The notes beneath the pieces were generated by a model. The model saw only the letters and a list, made by a program, of their open reading frames with translations. It was not told where the DNA came from and did not search any database. 64,000 bases of DNA from a virus. Within the stretch, counting starts at the first letter, position 1. Each line of letters opens with the position of its first letter. Where the stretch lies: positions 27,711 to 91,710 of IMG/VR virus record IMGVR_UViG_3300036766_000686; one strand, written 5' to 3'. A program made the position numbers and the translations under genes. Positions 42,449 to 51,738 of this stretch are shown here, piece by piece.

Positions 42449-43221
42449 CAATAACTCCATGCGGCGGGCGTGGCTACTCCGATCGGAGCACGATATAGAG
42501 CGAATATATCCAAGATTTCCATGTCCGACGTGATACCAAGAAGTCCTGAGCGGCGCGAGTTTGTCGATTGAACTCCATAGGAGATGCTGTGTCCGTCTGT
42601 GGTTTCCGACACTACCGTTCCCGCAATCACAGTGGACGTTCCCCCGCTTGCCCCTGCTCCATATTGAGCTACCAACTTTTCCGTGACTAGTTTCGTCAAC
42701 GCTCGACGGATCGGGCGAGGGGCTTTGTTCCCCGTGATAACGTGCCCGAACACGCCCACGATCCTTTGATTCTGATAGCCTTTATAAAATCTCGCATCCC
42801 CTCCTCGCAACGCTGCGGTATAGAGGTCAGCTATTTGTTGGGCGTGGGTCAGGCAAATTTTGGGGTCTCGATAGTCGAGATAAACCTTGTAGGCAGAGGA
42901 GTCGAGCGCTTCCACGCCCCCATTAATGTAAACTTCGCTTACCGAGATAATAGGAACGCCAAAGTGAAGCACGTCCGAATCGTTCCCATTGACTTCAAGG
43001 GTAAGCGACTTCGGGTAAAACCATTGACGGCAAATCCGCTCTATGACCTCCTGCCATAATTGTATCGCGGCAAACACGCCTTCGTCCGATACTTGTGAAG
43101 GGGTCAACCCCGAAAACTCACGAATGTCCTCGATGGAAGCGTAGATTGTTGCACCCCCCTCCTCTGCCACTGAGTCCGAAACTCCCAACGAATCCGATAT
43201 AGATTGTATAAACTCAGCCAT
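42448..43221 (-). CDS. Head-tail adaptor-like protein
   Basis: About 257 residues from the ATG at 43221 (GGAG upstream); an earlier start would overlap the preceding gene much more. The pattern I-E-D-I-R-E-F-S-G-L-T, then W-Q-E-V-I-E-R-I-C-R-Q-W, then I-R-R-A-L-T-K-L-V-T-E-K-L is that of helical gp6/gp15-type adaptors, which bind the portal from below. It comes right after the small head genes, as adaptors normally do. Confidence 0.6.
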   Translation of the reverse strand: MAEFIQSISDSLGVSDSVAEEGGATIYASIEDIREFSGLTPSQVSDEGVFAAIQLWQEVIERICRQWFYPKSLTLEVNGNDSDVLHFGVPIISVSEVYINGGVEALDSSAYKVYLDYRDPKICLTHAQQIADLYTAALRGGDARFYKGYQNQRIVGVFGHVITGNKAPRPIRRALTKLVTEKLVAQYGAGASGGTSTVIAGTVVSETTDGHSISYGVQSTNSRRSGLLGITSDMEILDIFALYRAPIGVATPAAWSY

Positions 43222-43579
43222 GTTTTTGCTCCATGCGAGGATTATACGCCAGTTTACCAGTTTTCGACAAACTGATCCTTGCGGCTCGTTGCTCTTGATG
43301 CACAAGCACCACAGCCCTCAGTTCCCCCGCTTGACAGATCAACCTTTCCCCACCTTTGAACCTTCGTTGCGGATCGGCCAACAAGTGTTCGCAATCGACA
43401 AAAACTCCTTCGAAGCCAAGCGGGCGAGTGAATGAATACGATACCCCACCGCTTTGCAACGTGACCGCGCTTATTCGTTGCTGGAAAGCAAAGTCCTTAA
43501 CAAGCTCTTTCCACCCTGCGCCGTCCGAAACAAGGTCGAACTTGAGCGTTGTCCCGTCCGTTAGATGAACACACAACAC
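43214..43579 (-). CDS. Small head-region protein, unknown
   Basis: 121 residues, beta-rich and without a recognised motif (L-T-D-G-T-T-L-K-F-D-L-V-S-D-G, F-V-D-C-E-H-L-L-A-D). It overlaps the adaptor gene by 8 bases. Located between capsid and adaptor genes, it could be a decoration or head-completion protein. Confidence 0.5.
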   Translation of the reverse strand: MLCVHLTDGTTLKFDLVSDGAGWKELVKDFAFQQRISAVTLQSGGVSYSFTRPLGFEGVFVDCEHLLADPQRRFKGGERLICQAGELRAVVLVHQEQRAARISLSKTGKLAYNPRMEQKHG

Positions 43580-43597
43580 ACGCCCGCTCCTACGCTC

Positions 43598-43969
43598 CTA
43601 TTGCAGCCGCGTTCCTCGTCGGCGTCGTATCGGGGGAATCTTGTCTGGGTCGGAGGCTGGAGCAGGGACGGGCGCGGAGGCTATCGAACGCTCGACGACC
43701 TCAACGCCCGGCCCAACCACAATCTTCGCAATCGTCAAGCGCAGGGAAAGGGGGTTAGGCGGGACAACGATCGAAGGATCAAAGTAAGCGCCACGCCCCC
43801 GCAACTCTGGGCAACTCGACAAGACGCCAAGCCACTCATCCTCTGTCACAACATAAGATGCCCCCGGGCGTAAATAGAGCGCTCCCTTGACGGTGCGCTC
43901 CTTGCCTGCAGGCACTTCCACTTGCTGGAGCCGCGAATCCCGCGGGTAGATGAAGGCGACGCGAATCAT
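43598..43969 (-). CDS. Small head-region protein, unknown
   Basis: 123 residues. The N-terminus M-I-R-V-A-F-I-Y-P-R-D-S-R and a middle P-G-A-S-Y-V-V-T-E-D-E-W resemble fitting or head-completion proteins, and the tail is Pro/Ala-rich then basic (I-R-R-R-R-G-T-R-L-Q). It overlaps the preceding gene by ATGA. No confident family. Confidence 0.5.
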   Translation of the reverse strand: MIRVAFIYPRDSRLQQVEVPAGKERTVKGALYLRPGASYVVTEDEWLGVLSSCPELRGRGAYFDPSIVVPPNPLSLRLTIAKIVVGPGVEVVERSIASAPVPAPASDPDKIPPIRRRRGTRLQ

Positions 43970-44232
43970 TCCGAGCGCTTCGCCGGGACGCGCCCTCGCG
44001 CCTCGCCGGGGAACGCGGGCTTGTGTTCGTTCATTTCGGGGTCGATGGGCGGGAGGACTTCGTCTCGCTTTGTCACCTCGACGGAAAACTGGGTACGGGT
44101 TTTGCAGTATTCAATTAACCGCTCGTCCGTCGTGATAAATGCCCGATCGTTTTGCAACACGACCTCCGTTTGCATGTGCGGCAAGCGTAGCGTGTGCGAT
44201 CTGCCTTCCAACAATCCGATTCTTGCTTCCAT
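43966..44232 (-). CDS. Small protein downstream of major capsid gene, unknown
   Basis: 88 residues, acidic/basic mixed, no motif. It starts at the ATG at 44232 and is coupled to the next gene by ATGA. Its place directly after the major capsid gene would suit a decoration or minor head protein. Confidence 0.45.
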   Translation of the reverse strand: MEARIGLLEGRSHTLRLPHMQTEVVLQNDRAFITTDERLIEYCKTRTQFSVEVTKRDEVLPPIDPEMNEHKPAFPGEARGRVPAKRSE

Positions 44233-44275
44233 CTTGAGACTCCTTTTCCAAACGATGGTTATTTACTTTCAATAT

Positions 44276-44311
44276 CTCACAGCCCCAGAGACAACTCCCC
44301 GAGGCCGTGAG
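44276..44311 (-). other. Hairpin after major capsid gene
   Basis: In the 105-base gap between capsid and downstream gene, CTCACGGCC pairs with GGCTGTGAG over 9 bp with one G-T wobble and an 18-base loop. No U-run follows, so it is more likely an mRNA-stabilising or processing hairpin than an intrinsic terminator. Confidence 0.4.
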
Positions 44312-44337
44312 CTATTAGGATAGTAGGTTTACGCGAG

Positions 44338-45528
44338 CTATACGCCCACGCCGATGTTGTACGCCTTGACCAGAGCGTCGGTTTCCTCGATGTTGACCGA
44401 GACCTTCGCGGTCACGACGTATTCGTTGGCGCGCTTGTGGATGTTGCGCTGTTTCTCCATGCGAATGTCCCGACCAATGCCGAGGATGAAATTCTGCATG
44501 TGGGTCAGCAGAATTTGCGGGTACGCTTTGTAGGTGACCTTCACCGTCGCGCCGTCACCGATCGCCCCGCCGCCCTTCCGATTGATCTGGCCGGTGGCAT
44601 AGTCGATTTCGTAATCGGTGTCCTTGATGTACTTCGTGGTCGGAGCGCCCGCGAGGGTGCTCGGCAAGACGACCTCTTCGGTCATGGGGGAATAGCGCAA
44701 GGTGACTTTGGTCGTACCGCTGAGGACGACGTGTTGCACGATGGACTGGTACATCGAAAGCAACGGCACCTCGACGATCGGAATACCGAACGGGGTCTGG
44801 GTCTGTCCTTCGCTCGCCGCGTCGCCTTTCGGAGTGGCGCGAGTGGCGACCTTTTCGATGTAAATCTGCGCAAGGTCGCTGGACATGAAGAACCGCAGGT
44901 TGGCTTTGTTGCGCCGGAACTTCTGGGGCATCGCTCGAATCATCGATCCGAACACGCTCAGACCGATGTTGGATCCTCCCGCGTTGACGAGGTGCGAGCT
45001 ATCGCCCGTCCTCATCCAGCCATCGAACATGGCGAGCAACGGGTCCTTGATGTATTTCGCGGTGTCGCCGTTGTCGTGGACGTCGCCTTGGATCGACGCC
45101 TGACCAACGATATCGCCGCAGAGAGCCAAGGTCTCGGCGTCGTTACGCCAGCCCGTAGCAAACATCTTGACGATATGATCCTCGACCGATTCGCCTTCCA
45201 AGGACAGTTCCTTGAACGCGTCCGAAATATCGAACGCGGCAATCACCTCTTTCGGGGTCAAGGTGATCTGTGAAGTCGAGACGCCGCTCCGCTGGTCGGG
45301 AGCGACGTACTCGGCGGCGGGCTGCATGACCCGCTTGCCGATTCCGATCTTGTCGATGTTCAATTGTTCGTTCCGAAAGCGAACCACACGGACGTTGTCC
45401 TGCAGCACCGATTCGTCCACGACGTAATCAATGAACTTGTCGGACTGGGCAGGGTTCAGTTTGCCTGAGGAGGCAAGCGCATCCGCCGCCGTGATTGCCT
45501 TTTCCCTCAACAGTTGCTCGTTATCCAT
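44338..45528 (-). CDS. Major capsid protein
   Basis: 396 residues. It has the XkdG/HK97-fold profile: an N-terminal helical segment (A-I-T-A-A-D-A-L-A-S-S-G), then T-L-T-P-K-E-V-I-A-A-F-D-I-S-D, A-T-G-W-R-N-D-A-E-T-L-A-L for the spine helix, and a beta C-terminus with K-V-S-V-N-I-E-E-T. It follows a scaffold-like gene and the protease-containing fusion gene, the standard head order. It forms the icosahedral shell. Confidence 0.82.
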   Translation of the reverse strand: MDNEQLLREKAITAADALASSGKLNPAQSDKFIDYVVDESVLQDNVRVVRFRNEQLNIDKIGIGKRVMQPAAEYVAPDQRSGVSTSQITLTPKEVIAAFDISDAFKELSLEGESVEDHIVKMFATGWRNDAETLALCGDIVGQASIQGDVHDNGDTAKYIKDPLLAMFDGWMRTGDSSHLVNAGGSNIGLSVFGSMIRAMPQKFRRNKANLRFFMSSDLAQIYIEKVATRATPKGDAASEGQTQTPFGIPIVEVPLLSMYQSIVQHVVLSGTTKVTLRYSPMTEEVVLPSTLAGAPTTKYIKDTDYEIDYATGQINRKGGGAIGDGATVKVTYKAYPQILLTHMQNFILGIGRDIRMEKQRNIHKRANEYVVTAKVSVNIEETDALVKAYNIGVGV

Positions 45529-45568
45529 TTCCGTTTTTCTCCTTCTGAGTTTGAATCCCTGAGCCCAA

Positions 45569-46522
45569 CTAGATCAGGCCCTTCCAAATGTTGTCGCTCT
45601 TTGTGACGATGCCTTTGTCCGTACCGTCGCCCTCACCCTTCGGCGCGGGGCGTGTGTTCTCGATGGTCGCGAGACGCTTCTCCGTTTCCTCGAGTTTGGA
45701 TTGGAGCGGAGAGGTCGCCGCTTTGACGGCTTCCTCAATCTCGCTCTTGCTCACGGACTTGGCGGGAGTGGCAGTCGTTGCCGAGGTCCACTTGATAGAA
45801 CCGGGAAGTTCCTTGCCCACCAAGGCTTCCATGACGCCCTTGGCCGCTTCCGAGTCCACGCCAGCCAACAGTTCGAGCATTTTACGTGCCGTATCTGCAA
45901 GGCTCGCGGTGCGTTCGCTGGTGAACTGCTTCCCGCCCTTCGCCACGTCCGCGTTGATCGTGACCCGACCGTCCTCGTCAATCTCCACGAGGTTCTTCTT
46001 GGCGGGGATGGACTTCGCTTCATACCCGCATTTCTCGCACACGCCGTCCTTCATGGCACCTTTGCACTTGGGGCAAAGCTCGGGAGCGGCTTTCGTTTCG
46101 CCTTTGTTGTCGGCGGCGGCTTTCGTTGTCGCGTCCTCTTTGCAGGCGCCCGCGCTTCCCGGCGCTTTTTTGTCGGGGGTCGCTTTGGACTCGGGCGAAG
46201 GGTAGGGGTAACTCCCGCCCGCGACCTTGCCGAGAAACGACACAACCCGGGCAATCGAGTCCATGGGGACCCCATCGCCTTTTTGTTGACCCAGCCAAGC
46301 AACGCAATCCTTAATTGCCGTTGCAAGGTCGGCGGGGAGAGCCTTGTTGATTTCTTCGGACGAGCCCCCGTCCTCCCGATCTTTTTCAAACGCGCCCATA
46401 TTTTCCTCCTGTCTTTTGATGACCAGAAACTCCCGCAGAATGGCGGGGCGGTCCACGAGTGATACTTCCTTTACCATCAGGTCAAGTATTTCTCGTGGGT
46501 CCTTTGTATTCGATTCTGCCAT
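45569..46522 (-). CDS. Scaffold-like head protein with zinc ribbon
   Basis: 317 residues. The first 40 residues contain V-S-L-V-D-R-P-A-I-L-R-E-F-L-V-I-K-R, a segment common at the start of proteins next to XkdF-type prohead proteases. A Lys/Ala/Pro-rich linker follows, then a zinc ribbon C-P-K-C-K and C-E-K-C-G near residue 160, and an alanine-rich coiled C-terminal half. Size, charge and position directly before the major capsid gene fit a scaffold or capsid-assembly protein. The zinc ribbon is unusual for a scaffold. Confidence 0.6.
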   Translation of the reverse strand: MAESNTKDPREILDLMVKEVSLVDRPAILREFLVIKRQEENMGAFEKDREDGGSSEEINKALPADLATAIKDCVAWLGQQKGDGVPMDSIARVVSFLGKVAGGSYPYPSPESKATPDKKAPGSAGACKEDATTKAAADNKGETKAAPELCPKCKGAMKDGVCEKCGYEAKSIPAKKNLVEIDEDGRVTINADVAKGGKQFTSERTASLADTARKMLELLAGVDSEAAKGVMEALVGKELPGSIKWTSATTATPAKSVSKSEIEEAVKAATSPLQSKLEETEKRLATIENTRPAPKGEGDGTDKGIVTKSDNIWKGLI

Positions 46523-46530
46523 GTATTTTT

Positions 46531-49500
46531 TTAGCTGGCGATCGTTGCCACTCCTCCAATTGAGAAGCCTGTTAACTTTCCAGCCTTGACGTCACTCCAA
46601 ACCTTATCACTGGTAACATGGACTGTCATTATCCACGAACCTTTTTTGACCTTCTCGTTTCCCAACGCAAACTCAGCGGGGGCAACATAGGACTCCACAA
46701 GCTCGATTCCCAGATCGCCAAAGGCGCGGTGCATCAATCCTAATTGTGTGCCGTTTTGCCCCACCGGTTTATTATAATTCATTAAGAATTTGTGGGCGGC
46801 GCGTTCGATGGTCTCGGGCTCCTCGTAATCGTGTTGGGCATCAATGACATTCGGCTCCAGTACCACCCCAGTGACTAACCTCTTTTCTTGCCCGTCCGCT
46901 CCCTTCCGCAACTCGACACGATAGACAGGAACAAAAATTTCGAAATCATAACGTTTCTCCGCGCTTTGCACTTCGGGAGCCTCCTGAGACGGAGCCCACA
47001 ACCATTGGTTACTTTGCGCGTTGCGCGTCAAAGTATAAACGCCTTTAAGCTTCTTCCCGTGGAATCGCGCTTTGATGAATGTATCGGATTGGGAAAGTAT
47101 TTCCGCGCGTCCCCTGTCCACCGCGTCAACGAAAGAAGGCGTTTCTTTGGTCGGATTTAGATAGTGCCCCGGCTTGACCACGCCCTCTATGCCCATCGAA
47201 TCCCTATGTCCGTCATGGGAAACCATCGTTGAAATTTGCTCGTTGCTCAAAGGGTCTTGAGGCATTTCGAATACCAGCAGATCGCCTACGCCCAAGTCCA
47301 CCCTGATAAACCAACGCCTGCGCGAAGGACCGAGGCGTATCTGGATTGGCCCCCGCCAAGTTTGATCTTGCAATACGAACTCCGCGTCCAGCAAGGATTT
47401 CTGCGCCCGCTTGTAAGGAGCCTCGAAATCGAGCTTGACCTCGCCCTTCGCAATCGCGTCCACGAGTGCGTCACGCATTGCCAACGCTTCCTGCCCCCGC
47501 TTGTCCCAGTATTGAAAACCTTTAGGCACTTGAACGCGAACGGCTTTAGGAAGCGCCGAGTACCCGTCCGGGGGCATCCATTTTTTGTCCACCGCTTCTT
47601 TTCCCAACACGTAAGGGGTCGGGTCGTCGGGGTAGATTGCGAGCCACGCCGCTTCATCCCCCATACCTTGATCCTCGGACGGAGGCAAAACCACGTCGGC
47701 CTTTTTCAGCAACTCTTTGGCGCAATCTAAACAGAGTAAAGCCTTGTCACCTTCCGCCCACCCTATCGCTACCGTCGCTTCGGACTCGGGGTGGGTCTCA
47801 CAACACTCGCCTTTGTTCGCAGAGTTGAAGGCAAGCTCTCGGAAAAACATACGATAGTTAAGCGCTTTGCCGTGGAAGAAATACTCATGGAACCAAGACT
47901 TTTGCGCTCCATATTCTACCGTTCCTTGATCAAGAATCAAAAATACCCCGGGGTACTGTCGAGTGCCCCCGACAGGCGGGGGTTGGCCGGGCTGAGGGTC
48001 TTTCGTCTTCCCCTCGACGTCGATCCATGCGTAAGGTTCCGGGGCCTTACGTTCGCTTTGAATTTCAGCCCGTACCAATTTATCCGTGCCTCCTTTAGGT
48101 CGCGTCGCCCACTCGCCCGTCTTCCAGTTGATCTTTTGCTTTCCATCCTCAGCAATCCATCGCCTTGCGTCCGCAAGCGACAGAATAGGGCGATCAGGAT
48201 TGCCGGGAATCTGTGTGTTAAGTGTCCATCCGGCCAGCAAGTCCTTGGGGCGCATTTCGATCCTAAGGTCATTATGAACACTCGCGCCTCGAAAATGGTT
48301 TTGCACCACATAGCGATAAGCGCCGTCCTCGGGCGGAACCTCTAGGTACGGGTCTTGTTGCTTCGCCAAGCCCTTAGCAAGGTCGGGGTAGGAATGTTCA
48401 AGCTCCATAGCCACATCGTCCGATTCCCAACGTTGCTCAAAAGCCTCCTTGACCTTTCGTTTGTCTCGCTCAGATAGCGCTTCCCATAGCGTCTTAACCT
48501 TCTTGCGCCCTTCCGACCCTAAAAATGCCGCTACTGCGCCTGACCATTCATTGGGCGGGCCAGCTTCGACCAGAAGTTCCGCGACGGTACGAGACTTACG
48601 AACGCCTTGCCCCGTGGGGCGATACGATACGTTGCCCTTTACGTCCACGTCCTTTTCTTGCAACACAAGGTCGCGCCGAGCTTGTGTCACCACCTCGTCC
48701 ACAGTGTTCGCGCCCCCATGCCCTTCCGATAGAACGCGAGGGACCCACGCTGAAATGTCAATGCCTTGAGGTGAACGCGTGAGGTTAATCGTCTCGCCCT
48801 CTATTCTCAACAGATCTCCCATTTCCAAGTCGAGGGACGTGGTAAACGTGTCGCCCATCGGCACCACGTCTTGCTCTTTTACTTGAACTATCGTTGCAGG
48901 CTTCTCGCGCCCCGGAAGCACCCCGTATTGATAGGCCCACGCGCCTCCCGCTGTTTTTTTCTTGCCGAGAATAACCGCAGTAAATACCGTGGCGTTGTGG
49001 TACTTGATCTGATAGTCAGGGTGGGTAAGGGCGAGCAAGTACGGCGCGTCCACTTGTTTGCATACAACGCCCTCCGAGCCCGGGAGCGTTCGATACTCGC
49101 GGACAACACGTTCGAGGTCGCGCGTATTGTCTACAACAACGAACGGGGCGACGTTGAGGCAATAACGTAAATCAGGCGCTCCTTTGGTCCCTTGCTTGAC
49201 TCCGAGTTTCGACAGTAAGCCAAGGCGATAGGCCGCTTCCTTGACGTGAATGTCACCCTCCTTGCCGTACCACAGGACATCGTAGATATTGCACACGAGG
49301 TTGGAATCGTCTGGAGCGCCCGTTGAGTGAATGTACCCGCTGGCGACCTCGCGGGGCATGTGTTGCGATCCCTCCCACGCCTCGATCTCCATCGGTACAA
49401 CGAGCGGGTCAACAGGAAGAGCCAGCAACTCCTTCACAACGTTGGGAAGCCGATCGGTATTATCTGTTCCGTCCTCGGAGAAAATACGCACCTTCCCATC

Positions 49501-51738
49501 CCACTTGTGCGCTTGATGGTTGGAGTTGGAAACAAGTATCTCCCCAACAAAATAGTTGTGGTTGCCTTCGACCTCTATATCAAAGCGCCCTTTAGAACGA
49601 GAAAATGAAACTCGCCTCGACCATTTGACCTTACGAGGGATTATTCCTTCGTAAGGTTCTTCGGCATGTCTCCACCCTTGACCAATGACATTAAGTCCGG
49701 TTCCGCCTAACTTATACGCCATATCTTCGCAAAACCAAGGGGCGCATTTTTGCAGAATAAGTTTTGTACCCTTACTACTAAACGCCAAATATTCGTAACC
49801 GCGAGATAGATAGATTTTAACTTCAAATCCGAAACTACAAAAATAGTTTTTGATTAGCTTATTCTCTTTCGAAGAAAACCCTTCTGTATGAAGTAACAAC
49901 CTTGGAGACTTATTCCAAGCAATAGACCCGTCGTCCATAATCCAAGCAGCCCAAGAAACCGGGGACAATTTATACAGAAAATCTTTGGTGATCGTTTTTT
50001 TGAGTGCCCCGTCCGGATGTAGTTCTTCCCAGATTTCCAGTAATCCAACGTCGGAGCGCGAGTCCCACCTTACTCCGGGGTGCCCAAACTGAGATATCCT
50101 CGGCTTAATCTCGCCTCCTAAAACGCCAAGCAATCTCGATTTCCATTCCAAATACGCCTGTTGCTTTATCGAGTGAGAAATAGAGACATACGGAGACTGA
50201 GATTCTTTTTGACGAGGTAAAGACGTATCCCCCATTAAAGAACCACGCAAAAAATCCTCCCTTTCCTTTCCAAGAACACTTCCGCGAACACAAACAAGAT
50301 CGTTGGCTTTAATGTCGGATGCGTTTTGTTTTGTGCCTGATGCGGTGTAAATACCGTGATTGCCCGTACAGGTAAGCATCCGCCTTCTTCCGTTTTCGCC
50401 AGAGCATCCAAATGAGGTGTACTCATGGCACGAACCGTTAGTAAACCAATTTGTTACCGGCTTCCACTCAACTCTCTTTGTTTCCCAGTTATACGATTTA
50501 ACTTTTACTTTCAACCGAGCATTTACAATCTCCCCTATCGGCAACGAACCTCTGTTCGTTTCGATCTTTGTTCGATACGGAAAACACCCGTCATACTTTT
50601 TTTGAACTAAAGTCGGTAACCACTCGTCCTCGTTCTCCTCGAATAGCGTTATGAAGTTTTCGACGGTCTGAGGCTGATCGGGGTATTCGGGACGGTAGGG
50701 TTTCATCATTGGGAAAAACTTGCCCAGCGTGATCCCCTCGACCTTTCCTACGCTGAAATAACGAGACGCGAACGCCCCGTCCTCCTCGTCCAATTTTGCA
50801 ATCGCCATCTGTGTCAAGAATTCGTACCCCTTGCGGGAGTTCGCTTTGTAATACTCCCACAAGGATTGCAGGTACTTTTCCATCTCTCGAAAATTGAAGC
50901 GACGCCGATCCACTTCATTATCAAGATCAAGCTTCCATTGCTTCGCCAACTTTGAGACGGCTTCAGGAGCCTCACGACCACGCCCCACCGCGTACCCCGA
51001 GCAACGCGGAGGCATTCCTTCTGCTTTCGGCTCGCGGCTCAACATCACGCGCCCGTACCCGCCCGCGATAAAAATGGACGCGGCGTCGAAGGACTTGATC
51101 ACATCGAAATAGGGTAGAAACTTGCGCAGTCTCGAACCTACGCCTAAAAGGTGAATGTCGTTTAGAGGAGGAACCTTGGCCAACTTGTACCGCTCACTCA
51201 CGCGGTTCGCAATCGCGGTCCACTGCGCGGGGGTCATAAATTGAATCGTGTACCCCGCGGGCATTTTCTTTTCCAAATGCCAATCGCCCATCGGGGTTTT
51301 CTCCCCCGCGAGAAACCCCGCCCAACACAAGCGCCCCCCGTCCTTGTACCAAGACTGAGCGTGGGTATGTACCTTGAACCACATATGGTCAACGACGATC
51401 GGAGACAGACCTGATTCCTTCATCTTGAGGTAGTGGTTGACCGTGACCTTCGTCTCCAGAGGGTCGTCGAGGACGATATATTCATCAAACAATTCCTTAT
51501 GCTCGTTGAGCCATCGCACGTACCCGTCCAATGTCACCGAGCCCGGGTGGGCGATATTCGAGTGGGCGCCTGAATCGAGAATAAACTTGACCCCGTTCTT
51601 AACGCCTTTCTCGATTCCCTCCAGATACCCCGCGCCTCTGCGCGCGTAGGCGTAGGAAACGAGGATGTGCTTTGCACCTTCTTCCATCAAGAAGTGGATT
51701 CGGTCAGGGTTGTTGGCGACGTAATAACAGTTAAACAT
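46531..51738 (-). CDS. DpdA-like transglycosylase - ATP ligase (intein) - LigD phosphoesterase - XkdF protease fusion
   Basis: 1735 residues in one open frame (about 1381 after splicing). Residues 1-270 resemble the TGT/DpdA barrel: F-I-L-D-S-G-A-H-S, Y-I-V-L-D-D-P, H-L-L-G-V-G and a distal F-D-A-A-S segment. Residues about 340-384 plus 739-1050 are an ATP-dependent ligase: motif I K-K-Y-D-G, motif III P-M-E-I-E-A-W, motif IV E-G-V-V-C-K, motif V Y-Q-I-K-Y. Residues about 1130-1580 resemble the LigD 3'-phosphoesterase, with N-H-F-R-G-A-S-V-H-N-D-L-R-I-E and H-G-K-K-L-K-G-V-Y-T-L, interrupted by a Cys-rich insert (C-C-E-T-H, C-L-D-C). Residues about 1595-1735 match XkdF prohead protease (V-V-L-E-P-N-V-I-D-A-Q-H-D and G-F-S-I-G-G). 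Adjacent folE/queE/queD support DpdA. One polypeptide thus joins base exchange, nick sealing and head maturation. Confidence 0.8.
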   Translation of the reverse strand: MFNCYYVANNPDRIHFLMEEGAKHILVSYAYARRGAGYLEGIEKGVKNGVKFILDSGAHSNIAHPGSVTLDGYVRWLNEHKELFDEYIVLDDPLETKVTVNHYLKMKESGLSPIVVDHMWFKVHTHAQSWYKDGGRLCWAGFLAGEKTPMGDWHLEKKMPAGYTIQFMTPAQWTAIANRVSERYKLAKVPPLNDIHLLGVGSRLRKFLPYFDVIKSFDAASIFIAGGYGRVMLSREPKAEGMPPRCSGYAVGRGREAPEAVSKLAKQWKLDLDNEVDRRRFNFREMEKYLQSLWEYYKANSRKGYEFLTQMAIAKLDEEDGAFASRYFSVGKVEGITLGKFFPMMKPYRPEYPDQPQTVENFITLFEENEDEWLPTLVQKKYDGCFPYRTKIETNRGSLPIGEIVNARLKVKVKSYNWETKRVEWKPVTNWFTNGSCHEYTSFGCSGENGRRRMLTCTGNHGIYTASGTKQNASDIKANDLVCVRGSVLGKEREDFLRGSLMGDTSLPRQKESQSPYVSISHSIKQQAYLEWKSRLLGVLGGEIKPRISQFGHPGVRWDSRSDVGLLEIWEELHPDGALKKTITKDFLYKLSPVSWAAWIMDDGSIAWNKSPRLLLHTEGFSSKENKLIKNYFCSFGFEVKIYLSRGYEYLAFSSKGTKLILQKCAPWFCEDMAYKLGGTGLNVIGQGWRHAEEPYEGIIPRKVKWSRRVSFSRSKGRFDIEVEGNHNYFVGEILVSNSNHQAHKWDGKVRIFSEDGTDNTDRLPNVVKELLALPVDPLVVPMEIEAWEGSQHMPREVASGYIHSTGAPDDSNLVCNIYDVLWYGKEGDIHVKEAAYRLGLLSKLGVKQGTKGAPDLRYCLNVAPFVVVDNTRDLERVVREYRTLPGSEGVVCKQVDAPYLLALTHPDYQIKYHNATVFTAVILGKKKTAGGAWAYQYGVLPGREKPATIVQVKEQDVVPMGDTFTTSLDLEMGDLLRIEGETINLTRSPQGIDISAWVPRVLSEGHGGANTVDEVVTQARRDLVLQEKDVDVKGNVSYRPTGQGVRKSRTVAELLVEAGPPNEWSGAVAAFLGSEGRKKVKTLWEALSERDKRKVKEAFEQRWESDDVAMELEHSYPDLAKGLAKQQDPYLEVPPEDGAYRYVVQNHFRGASVHNDLRIEMRPKDLLAGWTLNTQIPGNPDRPILSLADARRWIAEDGKQKINWKTGEWATRPKGGTDKLVRAEIQSERKAPEPYAWIDVEGKTKDPQPGQPPPVGGTRQYPGVFLILDQGTVEYGAQKSWFHEYFFHGKALNYRMFFRELAFNSANKGECCETHPESEATVAIGWAEGDKALLCLDCAKELLKKADVVLPPSEDQGMGDEAAWLAIYPDDPTPYVLGKEAVDKKWMPPDGYSALPKAVRVQVPKGFQYWDKRGQEALAMRDALVDAIAKGEVKLDFEAPYKRAQKSLLDAEFVLQDQTWRGPIQIRLGPSRRRWFIRVDLGVGDLLVFEMPQDPLSNEQISTMVSHDGHRDSMGIEGVVKPGHYLNPTKETPSFVDAVDRGRAEILSQSDTFIKARFHGKKLKGVYTLTRNAQSNQWLWAPSQEAPEVQSAEKRYDFEIFVPVYRVELRKGADGQEKRLVTGVVLEPNVIDAQHDYEEPETIERAAHKFLMNYNKPVGQNGTQLGLMHRAFGDLGIELVESYVAPAEFALGNEKVKKGSWIMTVHVTSDKVWSDVKAGKLTGFSIGGVATIAS
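49525..50586 (-). other. Ligase intein with in-frame LAGLIDADG endonuclease
   Basis: 354 residues from Cys1 (codon 50586-50584), directly after K-K-Y-D-G of the ligase active site, to Asn (49527-49525) before Ser. Block A is C-F-P-Y-R-T-K-I-E-T; block B includes L-T-C-T-G-N-H-G-I-Y. The two LAGLIDADG helices are L-R-G-S-L-M-G-D-T and A-A-W-I-M-D-D-G-S. Block F/G is F-D-I-E-V-E-G-N-H-N-Y-F-V-G-E-I-L-V-S-N. The penultimate residue is Ser instead of the usual His, which some inteins tolerate. The ligase cannot form its active site until splicing occurs. Confidence 0.9.

Noticed and set aside
46531-51738. N-terminal domain as a host-type tRNA-guanine transglycosylase for queuosine in tRNA
   Set aside because: The canonical TGT zinc motif C-x-C-x2-C is not seen, and the neighbours are phage packaging and pathway genes, so DNA modification by a DpdA-type enzyme is more likely.
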